From Stutzerimonas zhaodongensis (GTDB lineage Bacteria; Pseudomonadota; Gammaproteobacteria; Pseudomonadales; Pseudomonadaceae): a DNA stretch of 64,000 nt. Both the position numbers and the translations under genes were made by a program. Below are positions 55,984 through 64,000 of the stretch, one piece after another; position 1 is the first letter of the stretch, and each line of letters opens with the position of its first letter. The stretch spans positions 868,001 through 932,000 of the forward strand of contig NZ_RFFM01000002.1 of assembly GCF_003696365.1 (NCBI RefSeq), read 5' to 3'. Below the pieces are notes generated by a model. That model did not search any database. It saw only the letters and a list, made by a program, of their open reading frames with translations, and was not told where the DNA came from.

Positions 55984-58921
55984 CCTCAGCCACCTGATCC
56001 TGATCAGCGTCGCCTACCTGCTTGTGTTGTTCAGCGTGGCCTGGGTCAGTGAGCGCGGGCTGATACCGCGCTGGATCATTCGCCACCCCCTGACCTACAC
56101 CCTGTCGCTTGGCGTATATGCCAGCGCCTGGGCCTTCTATGGCACCGTCGGTCTGGCCTATCAATACGGCTATGGCTTCCTCGCCACCTATCTAGGAGTC
56201 TGCGGCGCCTTCCTGCTGGCGCCGGTGCTGCTTTACCCGATTCTTCGGATCACCCGCACCTATCAATTGGCTTCGCTGGCCGACCTTTTCGCTTTCCGCT
56301 TCCGCAGCACCTGGAGCGGCGCGCTGACCACCATCGTCATGCTTATCGGCATGCTTCCGTTGCTGGCGCTGCAGATCCAGGCAGTGGCCGATGCAATTGG
56401 CATCCTCACCCTCGAGCCGCTGCAGGAACGGGTCGCGCTGGGCTACTGCGTGATGATCATGCTGTTCACCATCCTCTTCGGTGCTCGGCACATCGCGACC
56501 CGCGAAAAGCATGAGGGGTTGGTATTCGCCATCGCCTTCGAGTCTGTGGTCAAACTGCTGTCCTTCGGCGCCATCGGCCTATACGCACTGTTCGTGGTGT
56601 TTGGCGGACCGCATCAGCTGGAGATCTGGTTGCTGCAGAATCAGTCCGCGCTGCAGGCCCTGCACACGCCGTTGCAAGAAGGCCCATGGCGAACCCTGCT
56701 GTTGGTGTTCTTTGCCTCAGCCATCGTCATGCCGCACATGTATCACATGACCTTTACCGAGAACCTCAACCCGCGCGCCCTGGTCAGCGCCAGCTGGGGC
56801 CTGCCGCTGTATCTGCTGCTGATGAGCCTCGCGGTGCCGCTGATCCTCTGGGCCGGTCTCAAACTCGGTGTCAGCACAAATCCTGAATACTTCACCCTCG
56901 GCCTCGGCATCACGGCGCAGAGCGAGGCGCTTACCCTGCTCGCCTTTGTCGGCGGGCTATCGGCATCCAGCGGCCTGATCATCGTCAGCACCCTCGCGCT
57001 GTCAGGAATGGCGCTCAATCACCTGGTACTGCCGCTGTATCAGCCACCTACCGAAGGCAACATCTATCGCTGGCTGAAGTGGACCCGCCGCAGCCTGATC
57101 CTGGCGATCATCATGGCCGGTTACGGTTTCTACCTGCTACTTGGTGCAGAGCAGGACCTCTCCAATCTGGGCATCGTCGCCTTTGTTGCCACCCTGCAGT
57201 TCTTGCCGGGCGTTCTCTCGGTGCTCTACTGGCCGACCGCCAACCGCCGCGGCTACATCGTCGGGCTCCTGGCCGGCATTGCCGTATGGGTAGTGACCAT
57301 GCTGTTGCCGCTGGTGGGCAACCTCGACGGTTTCTATATACCGCTGTTCAACGTGGTCTATGTGCTCGATGACACCAGCTGGCACCTGGCGGCAATCGCC
57401 TCTCTGGCGGTGAACGTGCTGGCGTTCTCCCTGTTCTCGCTGTTCACCGAAACCAGTGCCGAGGAACAAGCCGCGGCCGAAGCCTGTGCGGTGGAAAACG
57501 TCCGTCGTCCGCAAAGACGTGAGCTGGCAGCCGCCTCGCCGCAAGAGTTCGCCACACAGCTGGCGAAACCCTTGGGCGCCAAAACTGCGCAGCGGGAGGT
57601 CGAGCAGGCGTTACGTGACCTGCAGCTGCCTTTCGATGAGCATCGCCCCTACGCCCTGCGACGCCTGCGCGACCGTATCGAAGCGAACCTGTCCGGGTTG
57701 ATGGGGCCGAGCGTAGCGCAGGACATCGTCGAGAACTTCCTGTCCTACAAGAATGGCGCCGACGGTTATGTCACCGAAGATATTCACTTCATTGAAAGCC
57801 GTCTGGAGGACTACCACTCACGACTGACTGGGTTGGCCGCTGAGCTTGACGCTCTGCGCCGCTATCACCGTCAAACACTGCAGGAATTGCCCATGGGCGT
57901 CTGCTCACTGGCCAAGGATCAGGAAATCCTGATGTGGAACCGTGCTCTGGAAGAACTTACGGAAATCCCGGCCCTTCAGGTCGTGGGCTCGCGACTCTCC
58001 ACCATCGCCGAACCCTGGCAGAGCTTGCTCAGTGGCTTCATCCAGCAGCGGGAGGAGCATCTGCACAAGCAGCGGCTGCAGCTCGATGGCCACAGCCGCT
58101 GTTTGAACCTGCACAAGGCGGCCATCGCCGAACCGCTGGCGCCCGGTAACAGTGGGCTTGTACTGCTGATCGAAGACCTCACCGAGACCCAACAACTGGA
58201 AGACCGGCTGGTGCACTCCGAGCGGCTGGCCAGCATCGGCCGACTGGCTGCCGGCGTCGCTCATGAAATCGGCAACCCGATCACCGGCATCGCTTGCCTG
58301 GCGCAGAATCTGCGCGAGGAGCGTGAAGCCGATGACGAGATCAGTGAAATCAGCAACCAGATCGTCGAGCAAACCAAGCGTGTTTCACGCATCGTCCAGT
58401 CCCTGATGAGCTTTGCCCATGCCGGCAGCAGGCAGCAGGACCTCTACCCGGTCAGCCTGGCCGAAGTAGCTCAGGATGCCATCGCCCTGCTTTCGCTCAA
58501 TCGTCGCGGGACCGATGTGCGCTTTTTCAACCTATGTGATCCTGACCACCTCGCAGAAGGCGATCCGCAGCGCCTGGCTCAGGTACTGATCAACCTGCTG
58601 TCCAACGCCCGCGATGCATCGGAACCCGGTGGCGCGATCAGGGTGCGCAGTGAGGTATCCGAGCAGACCGTTTACCTGATCGTCGAAGACGAAGGCAGCG
58701 GCATTCCGCAGTCGATTCAGGACCGGCTCTTCGAGCCGTTCTTCACTACCAAGGACCCAGGTGAGGGAACAGGACTGGGCCTCGCACTGGTCTATTCGAT
58801 CGTGGAAGAGCATTATGGCCAGATCAATATCGACAGCCCGGCAAACCTGGAAACCCAACGCGGCACGCGTTTCCGCATCACCCTGCCGCGGCATGTCGAG
58901 GCGACAGATCCCCGTGACTAA
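55967..58921 (+). CDS. cbrA: Sensor histidine kinase CbrA
   Basis: A 984-residue kinase of unusual build: a sodium:solute symporter (SLC5-like) domain with about 13 membrane segments (residues about 5-480), then the STAC-type linker, a PAS domain (about 625-730), HisKA with His766 in AAGVAHEIGNPITGIACLAQNL, and an ATPase (NLLSNARDASEPGG, GEGTGLGLALVYSIV). In pseudomonads CbrAB controls carbon/nitrogen balance and CrcZ production (known). It overlaps cbrX by 17 bp; cbrB follows after about 210 bp. Confidence 0.97.
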   Translation: MPTSFSLSHLILISVAYLLVLFSVAWVSERGLIPRWIIRHPLTYTLSLGVYASAWAFYGTVGLAYQYGYGFLATYLGVCGAFLLAPVLLYPILRITRTYQLASLADLFAFRFRSTWSGALTTIVMLIGMLPLLALQIQAVADAIGILTLEPLQERVALGYCVMIMLFTILFGARHIATREKHEGLVFAIAFESVVKLLSFGAIGLYALFVVFGGPHQLEIWLLQNQSALQALHTPLQEGPWRTLLLVFFASAIVMPHMYHMTFTENLNPRALVSASWGLPLYLLLMSLAVPLILWAGLKLGVSTNPEYFTLGLGITAQSEALTLLAFVGGLSASSGLIIVSTLALSGMALNHLVLPLYQPPTEGNIYRWLKWTRRSLILAIIMAGYGFYLLLGAEQDLSNLGIVAFVATLQFLPGVLSVLYWPTANRRGYIVGLLAGIAVWVVTMLLPLVGNLDGFYIPLFNVVYVLDDTSWHLAAIASLAVNVLAFSLFSLFTETSAEEQAAAEACAVENVRRPQRRELAAASPQEFATQLAKPLGAKTAQREVEQALRDLQLPFDEHRPYALRRLRDRIEANLSGLMGPSVAQDIVENFLSYKNGADGYVTEDIHFIESRLEDYHSRLTGLAAELDALRRYHRQTLQELPMGVCSLAKDQEILMWNRALEELTEIPALQVVGSRLSTIAEPWQSLLSGFIQQREEHLHKQRLQLDGHSRCLNLHKAAIAEPLAPGNSGLVLLIEDLTETQQLEDRLVHSERLASIGRLAAGVAHEIGNPITGIACLAQNLREEREADDEISEISNQIVEQTKRVSRIVQSLMSFAHAGSRQQDLYPVSLAEVAQDAIALLSLNRRGTDVRFFNLCDPDHLAEGDPQRLAQVLINLLSNARDASEPGGAIRVRSEVSEQTVYLIVEDEGSGIPQSIQDRLFEPFFTTKDPGEGTGLGLALVYSIVEEHYGQINIDSPANLETQRGTRFRITLPRHVEATDPRD

Positions 58922-59131
58922 CGAGGCGATGTCCGCTTTTTCGCCACGTACTGGCAATGAACGGCTCAGTGTAAAGCTGGCTCAGCCAAGACAAGGATGT
59001 AGACAGGATACCGCCCCGCACTGGCACACCCACGCCGCACTGCGGCAGCTTGCAAAGCCTTGGGAACGATCGTCCGTCGTGGCCGGTTCCCACCCGCTCA
59101 TAGCCGCCTTCAGCCCGTCGAGAGAGTACTG

Positions 59132-60559
59132 ATGTCCCATATTCTGATCGTCGAAGACGAAACCATCATCCGCTCCGCCTTGCGTCGATTGCTCGAGCGC
59201 AACCAGTACGAGGTCAGCGAAGCCGGCTCCGTACAGGAGGCACAGGAGCGATTCAGCATTCCGGGTTTCGATCTCATCGTCAGCGACCTCCGCCTGCCCG
59301 GCGCGCCTGGCACCGAGCTGATCAAGCTTGCCGAAGGCACGCCAGTGCTGATCATGACCAGCTATGCGAGCCTTCGCTCAGCCGTGGACTCGATGAAAAT
59401 GGGCGCGGTGGACTACATCGCCAAGCCCTTCGATCACGACGAAATGCTGCAAACCGTGGCCCGCATCCTCACTGATAGACAACAGGCAGCCGCGACACCG
59501 GCAGCGGTTTCGCGTAGCGCTGCCACGTCTCCAGCCTCAGCCGCGCACGATGGCTCTGCAAGCGGCGAGATCGGCATCATCGGGCGATGCGGCCCAATGC
59601 AGGATCTGTTCGGAAAGATTCGCAAAGTCGCGCCGACCGACTCCAATGTGTTGATCCAAGGCGAGTCAGGTACCGGCAAGGAATTGGTCGCTCGCGCGCT
59701 GCACAACCTCTCTCGACGCGCCAAGGCCACGATGATCTCGGTCAATTGCGCCGCCATTCCTGAATCGCTGATCGAATCCGAACTCTTCGGCCATGAGAAA
59801 GGTGCCTTTACGGGTGCCAGCGCTGGACGCGCCGGACTGGTGGAGGCTGCCGACGGCGGCACACTGTTTCTCGACGAGATTGGCGAACTGCCACTGGAAG
59901 CCCAGGCCCGCCTGTTACGCGTGCTCCAGGAAGGCGAAATTCGGCGGGTTGGTTCGACTCAGTCCCAGAAAGTGGACGTCCGCCTGATCGCAGCAACCCA
60001 CCGTGACCTGAAAACGCTGGCGAAAAACGGTCAGTTCCGTGAGGACCTCTATTACCGGCTGCACGTGATCGCGCTGAAATTGCCGCCCCTGCGCGAGCGC
60101 GGTTCCGATGTTCTGGAAATCGCGAAAGCCTTCCTCGCCCGACAAGGCGATCGCATGGCTAGGGAAGATTTGCACTTTTCCCGAGAGGCAGAGCAGGCCG
60201 TACGTCATTACACCTGGCCGGGTAACGTGCGAGAACTGGAGAACGCCATCGAGCGGGCAGCGATTCTGAGTGACAGTGAGGAGATCAGTGCCGAGCTGTT
60301 GGGCATAGACATCGAACTCGACAACCTCGACGACGATTTCGACGAGCCCTGCGCCCCCCTGGGCGCGCCTATCTCCACGAGCAACGAGCCAACCGAGGAT
60401 CTGTCACTGGAAGACTACTTCCAGCATTTCGTGCTCGAGCATCAGGACCACATGACCGAGACCGAACTCGCGCGCAAGCTCGGCATCAGCCGCAAATGTC
60501 TATGGGAGCGTCGTCAGCGGCTGGGCATTCCGCGGCGCAAATCGGCTACCGCTGGGTAG
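59132..60559 (+). CDS. cbrB: NtrC-family response regulator CbrB
   Basis: A 475-residue sigma-54 activator. Receiver Asp52 lies in [15 protein letters not shown]. The AAA+ core has [27 protein letters not shown] (sigma-54 contact GAFTGA), [13 protein letters not shown], and [12 protein letters not shown] Fis-type HTH is at the C-terminus ([22 protein letters not shown]). The ATG at 59132 is preferred; the frame stays open upstream to 59060. It activates the sigma-54 promoter of crcZ just downstream. Confidence 0.97.
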   Translation: MSHILIVEDETIIRSALRRLLERNQYEVSEAGSVQEAQERFSIPGFDLIVSDLRLPGAPGTELIKLAEGTPVLIMTSYASLRSAVDSMKMGAVDYIAKPFDHDEMLQTVARILTDRQQAAATPAAVSRSAATSPASAAHDGSASGEIGIIGRCGPMQDLFGKIRKVAPTDSNVLIQGESGTGKELVARALHNLSRRAKATMISVNCAAIPESLIESELFGHEKGAFTGASAGRAGLVEAADGGTLFLDEIGELPLEAQARLLRVLQEGEIRRVGSTQSQKVDVRLIAATHRDLKTLAKNGQFREDLYYRLHVIALKLPPLRERGSDVLEIAKAFLARQGDRMAREDLHFSREAEQAVRHYTWPGNVRELENAIERAAILSDSEEISAELLGIDIELDNLDDDFDEPCAPLGAPISTSNEPTEDLSLEDYFQHFVLEHQDHMTETELARKLGISRKCLWERRQRLGIPRRKSATAG

Positions 60560-60564
60560 TGCGC

Positions 60565-60612
60565 TGTTACCGCCACTACCTAGACGTAACAAAATGCGGG
60601 GTTATCGGTAAC
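60565..60612. promoter_or_regulatory. CbrB upstream activating sites of crcZ
   Basis: TGTTAC at 60565-60570 and GTAACA at 60586-60591 form an inverted repeat with a 15-base spacer, very close to the known CbrB site. A second palindrome, GTTATCGGTAAC, lies at 60601-60612. Both are 75-125 bp upstream of the sigma-54 promoter, the usual enhancer distance. Confidence 0.75.
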
Positions 60613-60686
60613 GAAGATTTGCCGACATTTGTGCAAGACCCATCAGCAGAATCTTCAAGTCATTGATTTAAAAGAGTTTTAAAAAA

Positions 60687-60704
60687 CTGGCACGGCGAAT
60701 GCTT
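60687..60704 (+). promoter_or_regulatory. Sigma-54 promoter of crcZ
   Basis: CTGGCACGGCGAATGCTT carries GG at 60689-60690 and GC at 60701-60702 with exactly 10 bases between, the -24/-12 arrangement. It lies between cbrB and crcZ. Confidence 0.88.
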
Positions 60705-60712
60705 TATATCTG

Positions 60713-61085
60713 GCACAACAACAATAACAAGCAGACCCACAATAAGAACAAGACGTACCGGCTCTAGCAAAATAAAGACAATAAGGCAGAGACGTAGCTA
60801 ACTGATTCTTTTGGAGAGGATGTGCCACATGGGGTTTAGCCCCGCGACCAGGCCGAGAACAACAAAAACTGCATAAGCAGCGCCTGAACTGGTTGGATCA
60901 TTGATCGATGGCAAATCAGCGACCAAAGAAATCCGTTTGCTCTTTGCTCCCAATGTAGGAGCAATTCCCGGACGCGGTAGCGGATGGGAACGGGTGATCA
61001 AACAAAAACAACACGCCCGAAATACTAATAACAACAAAGCACGCGACATCATTTAAAGGGGGAGCTTCGGCTCCCCCTAGTGCTT
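60713..61085 (+). ncRNA. crcZ: Small RNA CrcZ
   Basis: Location directly after cbrB, the sigma-54 promoter and the beginning GCACAACAACAATAACAAGC (60713 on) fit crcZ. A-rich Hfq/Crc targets recur about six times: near 60717, 60735, 60767, 60861, 60999 and 61025 (for example AACAACAATAACAA, AATAAGAACAA, AATAACAACAA). CrcZ sequesters Hfq (with Crc) and thereby relieves catabolite repression. The length of about 370 nt is similar to the 407 nt of P. aeruginosa. The 3' end is set by the hairpin at 61058-61078; the end coordinate is approximate. Confidence 0.9.
61058..61078 (+). terminator. Terminator of crcZ
   Basis: GGGGGAGC and GCTCCCCC form a perfect 8-bp stem around the stable loop TTCG. The T tail is weak (TAGTGCTTTC), as G+C-rich hairpins sometimes show. 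Confidence 0.85.
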
Positions 61086-61215
61086 TCTGGCTTTGACCAC
61101 CGCTTTGACACCTCCCCGCGCTTCGTTCACCATCCCAGCTCCCGGTGCTAGAATCCACGCTCGTTTCGTGGCAATTCCCTTCGCCACCTTGTCATTTCGC
61201 CACACAGTGCCTCTC

Positions 61216-62610
61216 ATGCTGAAAAAGCTGTTCCAGTCTTTTCGTTCTCCCCTGCGCCGCTTCCCGCATCCACGTCGCACGCCCGAAATACTGTCCAGCC
61301 GGCAGCATTCGCTGCACCGCGACGACCTGAGTCGCCATGCTGTCAGCGTGGTCGAACGGCTTCAGCAGGCAGGTTACGAGGCTTACGTCGTGGGTGGCTG
61401 CGTCCGCGATCTGCTATTGGATCTGGACCCCAAGGATTACGACGTCGCTACCAGCGCGACACCCGAGCAAGTTCGGGCGGAATTCCGTAATGCACGCGTC
61501 ATCGGCCGCCGCTTCAAGCTGGTCCATGTGCACTTTGGACGCGAGATCATCGAGGTCGCGACCTTCCGCGCCAATCACCCGGAAGAGGATGATGATGACG
61601 CCAGCCCCATGGCCTCTCGCAACGAGAGCGGTCGCATCCTGCGCGATAACATCTATGGAACGCTCGAGGACGATGCGCAGCGCCGTGATTTCACCATCAA
61701 TGCGCTGTACTACGACCCCTCCAGTGAACGTATCCTCGACCATACACACGGCGTCAAGGACATCCGCAACAAGCTGATCCGCTTGATCGGTGACCCGGAG
61801 CAGCGTTACCAGGAAGACCCCGTGCGCATGCTCCGCGCCATCCGCTTCGCCGCCAAGCTGGACTTCGAGATCGAACAGCACAGCGCCGAACCGATCGCCG
61901 ATCTGGCGGAACTCCTGAACGACGTCCCCGCGGCGCGGCTGTTCGACGAAATCATCAAACTCTTTCTCAGTGGCAAGGCCGAACGGACCTTCGAATTGCT
62001 GCTTGAATACGAGCTGTTCGCGCCCTTGTTTCCGGCCAGCGCCGAGGCCCTGGAGGACAACCCCGAGTACGCGGGCACTCTGATTCGCAATGCATTGGCC
62101 AATACTGACGAGCGCATCGCGCAAGGCAAGCCTGTCACGCCTGCGTTCCTGTTTGCCGCCTTGCTCTGGCCAGCCCTTCCCGCCCGCATCGCGGAAGCTC
62201 AGGCACGCGGGCTGCCACCCATACCTGCGGCACAGGAGGCCGCGCACGACATCATCTGGGAACAGTGCCAGCGCACGGCGATCCCCAAGCGCTTCACCAT
62301 GCCGATGCGCGAGATATGGGATATGCAGGAGCGACTGCCGCGACGCCAGGGCCGCCGGGCCGATCAGTTGCTGGAAAACCCTCGATTCCGTGCCGGTTAC
62401 GATTTTCTCCTGCTACGAGAAAGTGCAGGTGAGGAAACCGACGGGCTGGGCGAATGGTGGACCGAGTATCAAGAAGTCAACGATAGCGAGCGTCGCAACA
62501 TGATTCGCGGCCTCAGCAAGGACGACGGCAGCGGTGCACCACGTAAACGCCGTCGCAACAACAGGCGCAAGCGAGGCCCGAACGAAAGCACTCCCTCCTC
62601 CGCCGACTGA
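61216..62610 (+). CDS. pcnB: Poly(A) polymerase I
   Basis: A 464-residue class II nucleotidyltransferase adding poly(A) to RNA 3' ends. [16 protein letters not shown] and the metal-binding [17 protein letters not shown] form the active site, [28 protein letters not shown] and [28 protein letters not shown]-type regions follow, and the tail is basic ([12 protein letters not shown], about 445-458). The frame is open to 61093, but the ATG at 61216 (MLKKLFQSF) agrees with family length. It overlaps neither crcZ nor folK (1-bp gap to the latter). Confidence 0.95.
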   Translation: [464 protein letters not shown]

Positions 62611-62611
62611 C

Positions 62612-63106
62612 ATGGAACGCGCATACATTGGTCTTGGCAGCAATCTGGCCGAGCCCCGCCAGCAACTGCGCGGGGCGATCGAAGCATTGGCGGGTATTGC
62701 GCACTCGAAGCTGGCAGCCGTTTCTTCTCTTTATCTGAGCGACCCCCTCGGTCCTTCTGATCAGCCGCGATACAACAACGCTGTCGCAGCGCTGGATACC
62801 GCATTGCCGCCGCTGGAGCTTCTCGATGCCCTACAAGCCATCGAGCAGGCTCATGGCCGCGAACGCAAAGCCGAGCGCTGGGGCCCGCGTACGCTTGACC
62901 TCGACATCCTGCTGTATGGTGATCGCCTGATCGACGAGCCTCGCCTGAAGATCCCGCACTATCATTTGCATGCCAGAGCCTTCGTGCTTTATCCGCTTTC
63001 GGATATAGCACCGCAGGATCTCCGCCTACCCGATGGGCGCACGCTTTCCGAGCTGCTTGCTGCATGCCCATTCTCAGGCATCGAGCGCCTCGACGTGCCG
63101 CTGTAA
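62612..63106 (+). CDS. folK: 2-amino-4-hydroxy-6-hydroxymethyldihydropteridine pyrophosphokinase
   Basis: A 164-residue HPPK of folate synthesis: MERAYIGLGSNLAEPRQQL, SSLYLSDPLGPSDQPRYNNAVAALDT, ERKAERWGPRTLDLDILLYGD (catalytic R/W/G-P-R and DLDIL), and HYHLHARAFVLYPL. The start lies one base after the pcnB stop, so it is an operon with pcnB. It transfers pyrophosphate from ATP to the hydroxymethylpterin. Confidence 0.95.
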   Translation: MERAYIGLGSNLAEPRQQLRGAIEALAGIAHSKLAAVSSLYLSDPLGPSDQPRYNNAVAALDTALPPLELLDALQAIEQAHGRERKAERWGPRTLDLDILLYGDRLIDEPRLKIPHYHLHARAFVLYPLSDIAPQDLRLPDGRTLSELLAACPFSGIERLDVPL

Positions 63107-63139
63107 CCCTCCGGTAACAGGTGTAACGCGCAGGTAACA
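63103..63139. repeat. Phased GTAAC repeats before panB
   Basis: GTAAC starts at 63103, 63114, 63123 and 63134, all on the plus strand, at 11, 9 and 11 bp. Two of the four read GTAACA. The spacing is close to one helical turn, suggesting a protein-binding array on one face of the DNA. Confidence 0.5.
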
Positions 63140-63278
63140 CTCGCAATTGACTTAGGTCGCCACCATCAGGACTATAAGCGCCCTCTGCCGGTACGCATCG
63201 ACCTGAGACCAACCCGCCTCACCGCTGACGCTCCGACTGAAACGGTGATTCTTCAGAGGCTCTAGGAGGACGGCATTC

Positions 63279-64000
63279 ATGCCAGACGTAACCCTGACAA
63301 CCCTGCAAAGCCTCAAACAGAAAGGCGAAAAGATCGTCATGCTTACCTGCTATGACGCAACCTTTGCCAAGACCGCCAGCGAAGCCGGGGTCGAGATGCT
63401 GCTGATTGGCGACTCTCTGGGCATGGTCCTGCAAGGCCACGACAGCACGCTGCCGGTATCCGTAGAAGAAATGGCTTACCATACAGCTTGCGTCAAACGC
63501 GGCAATCGCGGCGCCATGATCGTTGCCGATCTGCCGTTCATGGCCAACGCAACCATCGAGCAGACACTGGACAACTCAGCAACCCTGATGAAGGCCGGCG
63601 CGCACATGGTCAAGGTGGAAGGAGCAGCCTGGCTGGCCGAGTCCATCCGGTTGCTCGCCGAGCGCGGCATTCCGGTCTGCGCGCACATGGGGCTTACTCC
63701 CCAGGCTGTGAACATTTTTGGCGGCTACAAGGTGCAGGGTCGCCAGGAAGCGCAGGCGCAGCAGATGATCGCCGACGCCAAGGCGCTCGAGGAAGCCGGT
63801 GCGGCAATGCTGCTGCTCGAATGCGTCCCCAGCGAACTGGCTGCGCGGATCACACAGGCGGTAGCGGTACCGGTGATCGGCATCGGCGCTGGCAGCGACA
63901 CGGACGGGCAAGTACTGGTTCTGCACGACATGCTCGGCTTGTCGCTCACCGGCCGCGCACCGAAGTTCGTCAAGAATTTCATGCGCGAGCACGGCGATAT
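63279..64000 (+). CDS. panB: 3-methyl-2-oxobutanoate hydroxymethyltransferase (5' part)
   Basis: The first 240 residues are in the window; the gene runs off the right end. PanB makes ketopantoate in pantothenate/CoA synthesis. [40 protein letters not shown] (metal Asp), [34 protein letters not shown] and [21 protein letters not shown] are typical. AGGAGGA before the ATG at 63279 is a strong ribosome binding site. Confidence 0.96.
   Translation, partial: MPDVTLTTLQSLKQKGEKIVMLTCYDATFAKTASEAGVEMLLIGDSLGMVLQGHDSTLPVSVEEMAYHTACVKRGNRGAMIVADLPFMANATIEQTLDNSATLMKAGAHMVKVEGAAWLAESIRLLAERGIPVCAHMGLTPQAVNIFGGYKVQGRQEAQAQQMIADAKALEEAGAAMLLLECVPSELAARITQAVAVPVIGIGAGSDTDGQVLVLHDMLGLSLTGRAPKFVKNFMREHGD

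Noticed and set aside
63147..63178. Sigma-70 promoter TTGACT / TATAAG before panB
   Set aside because: The spacer is about 20 bp, too long for a confident call.

Overview
The window reads as an ordinary chromosomal segment of a Pseudomonas-type gammaproteobacterium, most likely the P. stutzeri (Stutzerimonas) group. This is inferred from high-GC coding bias, the cbrX-cbrA-cbrB-crcZ block next to pcnB-folK-panB, the gluQ-dksA-sfsA neighbourhood, a Mqo-type malate dehydrogenase, a PA4642-like gene, HopJ and DUF1244. No phage, transposase, CRISPR array, rRNA or tRNA was seen. Genes run off both ends: folM at the left, panB at the right.

Layout. 1-2.4 kb: 3' end of folM, a decayed folX remnant, DUF1244, hopJ, cysZ. 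2.4-5.5 kb (minus strand): a TetR regulator and an Old Yellow Enzyme sharing an operator sequence, glutathione peroxidase, slyD. 5.7-10.1 kb: ackA, pta, a YihG-like acyltransferase. 10.1-16.1 kb (minus): a REC-PAS-GGDEF-EAL regulator behind a 1236-residue CHASE/PAS hybrid kinase with three receiver domains. 16-27 kb: OmpA-like lipoprotein, acyl-CoA synthetase, LysE exporter, D-2-hydroxyacid dehydrogenase, rsmC, a manganese-riboswitch-controlled GDT1 transporter, an M48 lipoprotein protease, a divergent SRAP protein, small conserved proteins and a second acyltransferase. 27-36 kb: DUF1329 protein, YajG lipoprotein, mqo, a SulP transporter, an SDR and a membrane-anchored hydrolase. 36-44.8 kb (minus): one chemosensory operon, mcp-cheY-STAS-cheA-mcp-cheW-cheR-cheD-cheB. 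44.8-47 kb: a NarX/NarL-type two-component pair. 47-48 kb: a gene-free, AT-richer kilobase with DnaA boxes. 48-54 kb: small and membrane proteins, a sorbosone-dehydrogenase-like lipoprotein, an aminotransferase and sfsA. 54-64 kb: dksA, gluQ, cbrX-cbrA-cbrB, the small RNA crcZ, pcnB, folK, panB.

The most unusual feature is at 47032-47797. Four copies of a 105-bp element keep exactly the same internal spacing: TTGATCAA, 59 bp, a perfect DnaA box TTATCCACA, 8 bp, CACAGC, 6 bp, GGATAAC. The DNA between the blocks has diverged. Two 13-mer-like sequences in an AT-rich stretch lie between copies 3 and 4. It looks like a DnaA-binding control locus (titration or reactivation site, or an extra origin), not a set of genes.

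Other points of note: a CheA with two 24-residue MshEN-like repeats between its P2-like and dimerisation regions; an SRAP protein lacking two of the four known active-site residues; a possible sigma-28 promoter in front of the NarX/NarL pair; and the complete CbrAB-CrcZ catabolite repression module with its promoter elements.
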